Below are positions 37,299 to 46,234 of a stretch of 64,000 bases of DNA, in pieces. Under the pieces are notes generated by a model. It saw only the letters and a program-made list of their open reading frames with translations. It ran no database searches and was not told the origin of the DNA. Positions within the stretch are counted from its first letter, which is position 1; each line of letters begins with the position of its first letter. The DNA comes from Apiotrichum sp. Y4204 (Eukaryota > Basidiomycota > Tremellomycetes > Trichosporonales > Trichosporonaceae), in NCBI GenBank assembly GCA_025531455.1, contig JAMYHL010000001.1:558001-622000 (forward strand). Reading direction: 5' to 3'. Position numbers and translations under genes: made by a program.

Positions 37299-38985
37299 AT
37301 GTTCTCACGATCCTCAGATGCCACCGCGGCTGCCGCGGGGAACGCACCAACAGCCCCAGCTCCTCCTCCGGAAATAGGACCGCTTCTCGCCGCGGAGATC
37401 GCCGTCGAGTTGTGAGTGCAAGACAGTGGTCGCTCAACACACATCATACCGCGTCCTAACACTTTTCCCAGCTCCTCGCTACGCGCACCGGGAAACTGTC
37501 CCGCTGGGATCTATCTTGTGCCAACACCGGAGACGTTGCTCCGCTGGGCGGGCGTCTTTTTTGTCCATCGAGGTGCGTATCAATCGATCAATCGATCTGT
37601 AGTCAAAGCCGATCAGTGGAGGTCCAGAGTCAAAGGCGGACATTAACACTGTTGGCAACGTCTATTGTTCCCACTCACAAGTAGCCTTCTCTGATTCACC
37701 TTGGACTCTTGGCGCTCACTTTACTGACGGAGCCAGGACCTTATGCTGGCTCGATCCTTCGCTTCACGCTCACTTTTCCCCTCACGTTCCCGCGCGCTCG
37801 GCCCAGCGTGTTCTTCGACTCGGATGTCTTCCACCGTGAGTGCACTGGTCCTCCCACGTCTCTCAATCCCCTCCCGTTTACAGGCTCGTACTTGGACCTG
37901 TAAGAGTCGTGCATGGGACTTTTGAAATTCAGCCAGGTCGCAAGGGGCTCGTGCGGTTGGGTTCTGTTCACTAGGCGAGCTTCCTACATTCCCACAGCAA
38001 CGTTGCAGATGTGGATGTCCGACTCCTTCTTTCTCAGTGGGATTGGGATGAGCTATCACTGTGGCAACGGTGCCAAGGTTACGCACCAAGGTTACGCACG
38101 GATCGGCTCCACGATCGTGGAAAGACACCATCCATTGCAGGCTCATGAGATTGGTCACATGCGATTGTCGCTTGCCTTTCGAGCCCTATGGGTGGAGGAA
38201 GCGGAGTTTTGCAAAGCGGAGCTCACAGTCCGATAGATTCGCAACCCCGAATGATGAAGAGGGGCGCATTGGGTCGAGGTCGTTGCCCGCGGTTCTTGAA
38301 ACAGGCCGGTGCGGAGGCCACGCTAAGTCGCTGCCCCCCCCCCCCCACCTATGGTGCCTTCGAGGATGTTTCTCCCAGATATGGACAGAGCAATCACCGA
38401 AAATACCCGTTCCGATCCGGCCGCTTGTTCTCCACACGATCAATCCTGGGGCTTACTCACGCGCAGCGCTCGTCGATCCCAAGACCAAGGAGTGGATTCC
38501 GCGTGGTCGCCTGGCTCAATGGCAGCCACGCGTTGACCACGTCGCGCACCTCCTGCATGCGCTCAAGGCCAGTTTCAAGACGGCTGCGCTGGACACCATC
38601 TCCGAGGAGCAGGCGGTCAACAAGCAGGTTTGGTCGTAAGTGTTTTGTGGGAAACGCGAAGGGGACTGACGCTTGCCTTCGAATGATGCCTCTCGACTCG
38701 ACACAACGCTTTCTATGCTGCTACTAACGCCTGCACTAACGTTCCTTTGCCAGAATGTATCACCACTCGCCGCAGACGTTCCTGTCTCTCACGGCACAGC
38801 GCGCCCGCCACTCCTCCTCGAAGCAGGCGCTGTACGATGAGGCTGACGGTGTCATCTCGAACACGTCTGACGCATCGGTAACTGGGTCCCACGCGTCTGA
38901 GCGTCTCATACAGTTCACTGAGCTGGACGATGCCGCAGTGGGAAGGCTGTGGGCTGATCTGCGACGCAGTCTAGGCGAGCACTAG
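37299..38985 (+). CDS. AKTIP/FTS-like ubiquitin-conjugating variant (UEV) protein
   Basis: Model join(37299..37411,37472..37572,37737..37835,38467..38635,38754..38985), 237 aa. The UBC fold spans about residues 30-150: YLVPTPETLLRWAGVFFVH, YAGSILRFTLTFP, ARPSVFFDSDVFHPLVDP, then RLAQWQPRVDHVAHLLHALK. The HPLVDP block and absence of the catalytic Cys match AKTIP/Fused-toes proteins, which partner Hook and FHIP proteins in dynein cargo linkage and early-endosome motility. Introns are 60, 164, 631 and 118 bp. The 631-bp intron is an outlier and contains a C13 run (38334..38346); the protein alignment implies no missing exon there. The Ala/Pro-rich N-terminus is probably flexible. Confidence 0.85.
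38334..38346 (+). repeat. C13 homopolymer inside an FTS intron
   Basis: Thirteen consecutive C within the unusually long third intron of the FTS-like gene. Confidence 0.95.
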
Positions 38986-39724
38986 ACGATAAGCGCTGTT
39001 CCAAACCACGTCGCGGCCGTCTGGCAGTTATCCACATACCCCGACATCGTACACCCCGCCCACCTTTCCACAGCATTGTCCCACCGCTTCAATGATTCCT
39101 GCATTCGGTTATTTTGGATTCTCCATACGTCATTCCACGCACGTTTGGGGTCTAGAGGATAGAGATGTTGTAGCCCTGTTGATCATAGGTTGTCTAATCC
39201 AGTAAATCCTTAACTGACCGACCTTGTTGATTCGCCATGGGTGCTCGCTGACTGTCACCGACGTTTCTAAGGGCCAGCGAGGATAAGACGCCGCGACGCA
39301 ACTGCCCTGCCAGTCTGGCCGGTCAACCAGCTGGTTTTACAGAATACAATTCATCAAGAAAAGTGACTCACGACCGACTTCTGTTTGATGGTGACCACAT
39401 ACACCCGTCCATCTCACCCCAGCTTAACCATGGCCTGGTGATATAACCTCGAACCAGTTGCGGCGTTCGTAGTTCTCAAGACAGTCGATGCTTGACGAAA
39501 TTGTCATCGATGTTTCACGAGTCCGCCAAAACCTCGCACGACCACGTCGTTTCCAACAAATCGTCACAACTTTGCCTTGCAAGGTCTCTCGCTGGGAAGG
39601 TGGACGTCCCCTTTGGTAGTGCAGGTCCCCAGCATGTCCTCTTGATGCTTCTCGCCTCCGTTCGACGACAGGGGCGGCTCGGAGGCGTCGTCGCGGCCGA
39701 GGGGCCCGTCAGTAAAATATCTTC
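38986..39724. other. Intergenic between FTS-like gene and tRNA cluster
   Basis: Likely FTS 3' UTR followed by spacer. No gene or repeat seen. Confidence 0.45.
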
Positions 39725-39821
39725 TCTTCGCTAGTATATCGGTTAGTATAATCGCCTCTCAAGAGAGAGCCTTCCAACAGGAAGATCGCGATAGAGCAGG
39801 GTTCGACTCCCTGGCGGAGAA
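39725..39821 (+). tRNA. tRNA-Glu (CTC) with 25-nt intron
   Basis: Acceptor TCTTCGC pairs with GCGGAGA (one T-G wobble), discriminator A39821. The anticodon stem is ATCGC/GCGAT and the T arm CAGGG-TTCGACT-CCCTG. Anticodon CTC is at 39758-39760. The intron 39762..39786 sits after position 37. The D stem (GTAT/GTAT) depends on two G-U pairs. Confidence 0.88.
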
Positions 39822-40067
39822 GGAGCGCATAGCGCTCGCTTTTTCTTGCGTGCGGGGACTGCGACGGCCGCACGCGGGGTCAGGGTCGATTCAGGGACTG
39901 ACGGGAGCCAGGAAACAGCTCGAGAAGTCGCGAATCGAGGTTGGAGTTGAGAACTCACCGCCGATAGTTGGCAGCTGCTGACAGTTGGCGACAGGCGACG
40001 ACGAAATGCTGTTGATCATTCGCCTTCGAGTCACCACCACAGGTGGCCACAAATTCCCATATAACAG

Positions 40068-40148
40068 TCTCAATTCGTATAGTGGCTAGTATGCTCGCTT
40101 GTCATGACCTGACCGCGGGAGACCGGAGTTCAATTCTCCGATTGAGAG
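40068..40148 (+). tRNA. tRNA-Asp (GTC) with 9-nt intron
   Basis: Acceptor TCTCAAT pairs perfectly with ATTGAGA, discriminator G40148. The anticodon stem is CTCGC/GCGGG and the T arm CGGAG-TTCAATT-CTCCG. Anticodon GTC is at 40101-40103. The intron 40105..40113 follows position 37. G73 is the expected Asp identity base. Confidence 0.9.
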
Positions 40149-40576
40149 AACGCAATGTCGAGCAATCGATACCTTTTTGGAGAGGGTTAGACGCGGGGCG
40201 TCCCCATGGACGGGAGAATGGACGGGAGAACGCGGTAAGCGACCTGATCAGCGTTCAACCAGTGGTTGTGCGATGCTGGATGGTGTACTGTATGTCCCAT
40301 GAAGACACGGAGGTCTCAACAAACAATCTGGTCAAACGACGCGACACGACGATGCCTTGGGTTTCCTGCAGAGCCCAGCCGAACTCCAACCACCGGAGAG
40401 CTCAGCCCTAGCCCAGCAACGCGGCCAGTAGCTGGTATTACCCGTAATGTGGGCACTGAGGATACATGAGCATCAGGACCCCCCGCGTCACACGCCAGCG
40501 CATTCGTCCACAGGACAAGGAACTGCCGACGCTATCCACAATCTCGGGACACGGGCAGAATTTCCGCCTTCGTCGA
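40149..40576. other. Spacer between tRNA-Asp and tRNA-Ser
   Basis: A T5 tract near 40171 may end tRNA-Asp transcription. Nothing else recognised. Confidence 0.4.
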
Positions 40577-40680
40577 GGTGCGATGCCCGAGCGGTTAAGG
40601 GGAATGATTCGAACGCGCTCCCGCAGCGAGTAGAGTATCATTTGACGTAAGTCGCCAGAGTTCAAATCTCTGTCGCACCT
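40577..40680 (+). tRNA. tRNA-Ser (CGA) with 23-nt intron
   Basis: Acceptor GGTGCGA pairs perfectly with TCGCACC. The D arm GCCCGAGCGGTTAAGGGGA is the class II (Ser/Leu) type. The anticodon stem is AATGA/TCATT, the loop TTCGAA gives anticodon CGA, and the intron is 40614..40636. A long variable arm follows (GAC/GTC stem), then T arm CAGAG-TTCAAAT-CTCTG. The discriminator reads T40680, whereas Ser tRNAs normally have G73. A T7 tract starts at 40686 (Pol III terminator). Confidence 0.85.
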
Positions 40681-41540
40681 GATTCCTTTTTTTGAGCTTG
40701 TTGGGTGTTGAGCTTGGGGTTCCGGAGCGGGGGTCTACGTTGGGGTGGTGGCGCAGCGGAAAGAGGTCGGAGAAGAAGCTTTGAGAGGGGTTGACTGCCA
40801 TGGGAGAGGGTTGGAGCGATTTCTGGCTCGGGGGTTACTTCGCCAACTTGAGGAGCTTGTCCACTGGGAGCCCGCTCTGACATGATTGCAAAGGATCGGG
40901 AAACACTTGTCCGACTATCAGTCGTGTACATGTAACAGCTCTGGACACTGACTATTCGCCACTGGTTTGTTCTTCTGTGTGCCGCCATACAGATCAGTAG
41001 CCATGTCATTGGTGAATAGTAGTCCCAAACATAGTCCGAAACCAAGTGGGAATGACTTAGTCGGCACCTTGTGAATCAACATCCCTTAGTTAAAAGACCA
41101 AAGCTGAGGTCCATCGATCGTTTGACGCGTAGCCTGTCTGACGGCCCCACAGCGGCGCGAAGAGTGACCAGCGGATACGGCGTGGTTTGATCACGCTGCA
41201 TCCATTACGTTGTGAGGCGTGACTGGACCTGACAGAGACCGTTACCGGCTTGATCAGGTGCCGTCACAAGAAGTCAACATTCAGTAGCGAGTGGCACTGT
41301 ACGCGGAGCCAAGGGGTCTTAATTGTCAGGTATACGTCCCTTGTCATTCATTACCTTGGCTTGTGTGAGTGGGAGCATGCTTGATGCTCAAACGCAGTCA
41401 GTATCGTCAGTCACAGGATTAAGCCAGACACGCGAAATATGCATGTTCGGCGTTCCGTTGTCAATGTCCAGTCCTACACACGTCGGCCATGTAATACACT
41501 AAACCTCCCAAGTCCTTCTCAGTCGCCTTGGTCAGGCAAT
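40681..41540. other. Intergenic between tRNA-Ser and BIR1-like 3' end
   Basis: No supported gene. A minus-strand frame at about 40690-40884 starts MSERAPSGQAPQVGEV and reads somewhat like protein, but it has no homologue I recognise and runs into the tRNA. Confidence 0.4.
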
Positions 41541-43400
41541 CTACCGCTGCTCCAACATCGCGCGAGTCTCACGCGCCTTGGCCTCAAACTTCTGGATCAG
41601 TGCCTCGCCGTCGGCACGCATCTCGTCTGCGCGCAGCGCGTACTGTTGCCGAATGTAGGCCTCGAGAGTCATCTTCCGCTGGTCGTCCGTGAGTGGCGGT
41701 AATGTCGGTTGCGGGGCGGGCGCGGTAGCTGCAGCTGGAGCTGGACTCGGTGCTGCCTGCGGTGCCGATTGGGGAGCCGGGGACGTCTCACGAACCATGG
41801 AAGCCACAGCGTGTCGCACCGACGGGGACTGGATCGCAGCTGGAGACTTGACAGCTTGCTTCGGGGACATGGGGGATTTCGGAGGTGCAGGGACATTAGC
41901 GATGCTGTCCACTTGCGAGAACGGCTGGGTGCGTGAGGCTGGCGCACTCTTCCCAGTGCGAGCCTTGGCTGGAGCCGCGGCAACTTTGCTTCTGGCTGGC
42001 TCTGAGACGGGCTCCGAGGCCGGCTCGGAGGCTGCGGATGCGGCGACCGTCTTCTTTGGCCGGCCACGCGGCTTAGGTGGGGGCTTCGCCGCTGGCTCTG
42101 CTTCGGCTGCGCCCTCGAGCTCGGTGGCAGTTGTCTGACGGGTGGTGCGTTTCCGCGGGAGCGGCTTAGTGGCCCGTTTCGGCTCTGGTTCTGGCTCGGG
42201 CTCAGACGCCTGGACGGGGTCGGCTGCAGGCTCCTGCGTCTCGGCCTCAGACTCGGGCTCATACTTGACAGCCGTGGCTTCCTCCTTGGCCTTGGCCTCG
42301 GCCTCCTCCTTGGCCTTGGTGGCCGCCGTCTTCCGCCGCCCACTACGTGGTGCCTTGGCCGTAGTCGATGTAGATGCCTCTGTCGCAGTGGACGCCTTGG
42401 GCGGACGGCCGCGGCGGCGCGGAGCTGTAGCTGCTTCCTCCTCAGCCTCGGGGTCTGGGAGCTCGAGGGAGTCCTCCGGATCAGGCAGAGGTTCCCGTGC
42501 GGTGGTGGTCACCGTGCTGCGGCCCCTCCTGGCTCCTGTCTTCGCGCGCGTCTTGCTCTGGAGGTTAGTTACCATCAATAACGAGAGAGCAACTCACGGC
42601 TGGTGCCTTGCCCTCCACTGTAGCCGTAAAGAATGGGCACTCAGGCTCCTTTATGTTGTGCACCTCCCTGATTGTCAGTTCGACAACAAGAGGCCTTACT
42701 CACCAAGGATCGTCGCCCTCCTCCCATGCCTCCACTTCGTATTTGCACAACGGACAGGTTGTGACGTCGCTTGCGGCGGTAGAGGGCGTGTAGACAAATC
42801 CGGCCTTGGCGAGCTGGGGTCAGAGCTGAACAGGGTGAATGAATAGCTCACCGCTTTGGCAGTCGGCTTCTGATGCGGCCACCAATCGCCAAATGTCTTC
42901 TCACGGAGCGTCGAGTTGGAAGCCGAGGCCGGCAGCGCGTCTTTGGTGGGGAACTGTGTCCTGTTTGTGTGAGCATGACGCGATACACCCATAGAGCGGC
43001 GCGCAGGGCCGAGAACGCGCCAGGTGACCTCCCGCCAGTGTGCCCCGTCCAACGCGCCGGAGAGCACTCACCGCAAACGCCCTGGGCCGCCCTGCGCGCG
43101 GTCCACCTCGATCCTGCACATAATCTCCTTCCATGCACAGTCGCCGTCGCGCTTGACGTGCTCTACAAATGGGTCGTCATCGTTGTCCCACCCGCCGAGC
43201 TCCAGGTCGCAGAGGAAGCAGCGGCACGTGTCGTAGCTGTCCTCGTCGTCGCCGGGCTGGTGGTAGAAGCCCGCCTCGGCGAGGTTTCGTGGTGTGAGAT
43301 GCGGAAATTCGTCCGCATCAAGAGGGAAGGCGACCTTTGCGGACCGTTTTGGGCGCGTTACTGCGTTGAAGGACGCGATGCGCGCGTCCAGACACTGCAT
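41541..43400 (-). CDS. BIR1: BIR1/survivin-type chromosomal passenger protein with two BIR domains
   Basis: Model complement(join(41541..42557,42598..42667,42704..42813,42852..42960,43072..43400)), 544 aa. BIR 1 has zinc ligands C61, C64, H81, C88; BIR 2 has C166, C169, H186, C193, both with the CX2C...HX6C spacing. A long acidic, Ala/Pro/Ser-rich linker follows with two AT-hook-like motifs (RRRGRPPKA and KPRGRPKK). The protein ends in a predicted helix (MTLEAYIRQQYALRADEMR onward) resembling the survivin helix that packs against INCENP and borealin. Fungal Bir1 recruits Aurora B to inner centromeres and the spindle. The AT-hooks suggest direct AT-rich DNA binding, an inference. Divergent from uL23m with 519 bp between starts. 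Confidence 0.9.
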
Positions 43401-43919
43401 GGTGCTGGAGTGTGGATTGGCGCGAGAATGGGCGTTGATGGTTGTGGGGGCTGTTGTTGGATGCTATCTGCTCAATGCTGTAGAGTGGGATAAAAGAGTG
43501 GTTTGCTCGACGACGGTGATGGTGATGGCGACTGATGATGCTTTGTTCTCTCTTTGGGACAACAACAACACTGTCAACTTGACTGGACTCTCTCTTCTGT
43601 GTGGTGGTTGTTCCCTTTTTGCCGTGTTTGTTTTGTTTTTTCCTCGTCTTCACAGCCAGCAAGGGAATCAGTCGCGTCCAGTGATCCAGTGGACGGGATA
43701 TATTTTGATTCCGTCTGGTGTATCTTAGGCCCGTCACCACTAATAGGCGCTTTTTTTTTTTCCTCTTCTTGATAGGCGTGTCACTGTTTTCGCTGCTGCT
43801 TTCCTCTCGATTTCCCGACTTTTTCACTCTGCCTCTGGACAATCTCCATCTTCCGAGCTCGAGATCGCTACCACATCCCGCGCCCAACGGAGCACCACCC
43901 ACATCACCACCAACACACG
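43401..43919. promoter_or_regulatory. Bidirectional promoter, BIR1-like / uL23m
   Basis: Serves two divergent starts. The uL23m side is T/C-rich, with a T11 tract near 43752, as in fungal ribosomal-protein leaders. No defined factor site is claimed. Confidence 0.5.
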
Positions 43920-45118
43920 ATGTCGCGCCTGTTCCGCCGCGCCCTCAGCACAACGGTGCCCACGTTTGCCGGCCCGAGCCGCGCGCCGACGCTCCCGCTC
44001 GCGGTCCGCCGCCGGCGCGAGGAGCACCCAGCGCTGCACCGCCCGTCGCCTTACAGCGAGCCCGAGAAGTTTGTCGGCCCCGACGCTGAGCTCTTCCCGC
44101 TGCAGCTCGAGGAGGAGTTCCAGGCACTGCGCCGCGAGGGCAAGTACACGGGCGAGGAGGACGATGCGCGCCTGCGGTTCCTCAAGGTCGCTGCCGAGTG
44201 GCAGAGCCGTGTGCGCGGTGGCCACGGCCGCGCCAACGCCGAGACGGGCGAGGTCCTCCCCGAGCGCAAGATTGACTTTTTGGCGCGTGAGGGCAAACCC
44301 CGTGAACTCCTTCCCGAGGGAGACGAGTACCACGACGCCGTTGTCGGTCAGAAGATCTTCCTCCCCAACATCCAGATCCGCCTCATGCGCAACCACACGC
44401 CGCCGGGCGAGGCGTACGACCCCTGGGTCGCGACGTTCCGCATCCCCCCCAGCATGACCAAGCACGATCTCCGCTCGTACCTCTCCGCAGTGTATGGTCT
44501 CGAGGTGACGTTTATCCGCACCGACAACTACATTGGTGCGCTGCAGCGCCAGATGGGCGGGCAGATCAAGCACGCGGCCGGCTCGAAGAAGAACTACAAG
44601 CGTGCCATCGTCGGCCTCACCGAGCCGTTCCACTACCCGGACGACATGGACGAGATGCGCGCAGGCACCTGGGGCGGTTTCGAGGCCGGTGCCGAGCAGG
44701 CCGCGGAGCGCGATTCCGTCATCCAGGACGAGTACGCCCTTGATGTCGCCAAGGACTACCGCGACGCCATCAAGATGAAGATGAACAAGGGCTTCCGGTG
44801 GCGGTCGGCCACCCACGCCAATGCGGTGAGTGCAGAGAGAGCGTGGGGGTGGGGGCGATGGCGAGGTCTTGGAGATAACCGAGCTCTCTGGAACTCAGTT
44901 GAGAGAACGGTTGTGATGCGATATATCGCCCGCTTCTCGTCCTAAGCATCCTCCCATGGATTCCTCCTTCATCGTGTATCAGATACTGACAGCAGGGCAC
45001 GACCATCCGCGAGATCATGCGCCGCCGCGCAGAGCGCGAGGAGGCGATCGCCAAGGCCGCAACGCAGCAGTCGTCCGGCGAGAGCAGTGCGGCCCCGGCG
45101 ACCCCGACCGCGGCGTAG
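43920..45118 (+). CDS. Mitochondrial large ribosomal subunit protein uL23m
   Basis: Model join(43920..44825,44996..45118), 342 aa; one 170-bp intron. The N-terminus MSRLFRRALSTTVPTF is Arg/Ser/Thr-rich without acids, a typical mitochondrial targeting sequence. The uL23 fold is clear at about residues 145-240: IFLPNIQIRLMRN, WVATFRIPPSMTKHDLRSYL, AVYGLEVTFIRTDNYIG, then a basic loop KHAAGSKKNYKRAIV and LTEPFHYPDDMDE. uL23m lies near the exit of the mitoribosome tunnel. The second exon adds a basic helix (IREIMRRRAEREEAIAKAA). Yeast homologue: Mrp20. Confidence 0.9.
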
Positions 45119-45708
45119 GTCGGCAAGGGCGGATAATGGAGTGGCGAGGATGGGATTGCCTGGCCGGATGGTCTTTAATCGTTTTATCGCCTCATCCTGG
45201 GTCGGAAATCTCGATCTCAGCTGTTCCACACCCCTTCTCCATTGGCATCAGGCATAGAAAGTAGTCACGAGCATGCACACAGTTCCGGACCGCGGCAGCA
45301 GCAGATGCAGTAAATGCAGCAGATGCAGTAGCAGCAGCCGTCTTAGCATCAGCAGTAGGATTGAATAATCTCGTCTGAAATCAATGAGCAACGGAGCAAC
45401 TTCCGTTCTCCTGGGGGCGCCGCCACGCGCGGAGCGTTGCGCAAATGTCTCATCTCGGCGACTGGTCGACCATTCTTCGGAATCGGCCATCTGTCATCTG
45501 CGCCATTGTCTTTGTTCTCGACCACCCGACTTTCAGTCCATTCCGTGTACTCCGTATCACTCCGTGTCACTCCGGATAGTGCACTTCTCAAATCCCTCTC
45601 TACACTCAACCTCAAATCTCGACGTCAACTTGATCAGAAGTCGCAGTTCACAGATCCTCTCTCCTCCGGCTTTACGCTTCCCCCACCCCACCTCCCCTCC
45701 CTCTCACA
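45119..45708. other. Intergenic and COX19 promoter, with GCA-rich repeat
   Basis: uL23m 3' UTR then COX19 upstream region. Holds an imperfect GCA/ATGCAG repeat at 45295..45339. No gene seen. Confidence 0.5.
45295..45339 (+). repeat. Imperfect GCA/ATGCAG trinucleotide repeat
   Basis: Runs of GCA mixed with ATGCAG over about 45 bases, untranslated. Confidence 0.8.
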
Positions 45709-46165
45709 ATGTCATTCGGCCGTCCCGGTGGACTCGGGGACACGTTCAAGGTCTCGCCGCCTCAGCGCGGATCCTTCCCCCTCGACCACGACGGTGAGTG
45801 ACAGCAGATCTGAGGTTCAACACTGGAAGCACAGGCTGGTCTTCCGCGCCGGCTTCCACTGCTTACACCCAGGCGAATGCAAGGCCTTCATGCTAAGCTA
45901 CATGCGCTGCCTCAAGACGCACGGCAGCGACAGCGGGCAGTGCCGCCCCCAGGCGCGCGCGTACCTCGAGTGCAGGATGGACAACGGCCTGATGGACCGC
46001 GACGACATGACCAACCTCGGTCTCGGCGACGTCGTCCCTTCCCGCCCGGGAGACGATACGAAACCCGCACCGACACAGAGTAATAGCGCAAAGGCGGATA
46101 CGAGCTCGGGCTCGGGAACGTCACGGCCCGGCGGAATGGATCCCAGCAAGATGGAGAGAATATAG
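45709..46165 (+). CDS. COX19: Cytochrome c oxidase assembly factor COX19
   Basis: Model join(45709..45793,45873..46165), 125 aa; one 79-bp intron. The N-terminus MSFGRPGG...PPQRGSFPLDHDGEC is characteristic of Cox19. Twin CX9C motifs form the CHCH fold: C31/C41 and C52/C62. Cox19 is imported through Mia40, sits in the mitochondrial intermembrane space, and supports copper delivery to cytochrome oxidase with Cox11/Cox17. The Ser/Thr/Pro-rich tail after residue 75 is longer than in yeast and probably disordered. Converges on the STB6-like gene with only 69 bp between stops, so the 3' UTRs probably overlap. Confidence 0.92.
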
Positions 46166-46234
46166 TCTCCAGTCTCCTAGTTTGCTCACGGCCTGCACCT
46201 CACATTTTCCACCACTCATACATGCATCTGTTCA

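Noticed and set aside
43824..44816. 330-codon minus-strand open frame
   Set aside because: It is antisense to uL23m exon 1 and is explained by that gene's GC-rich third positions.
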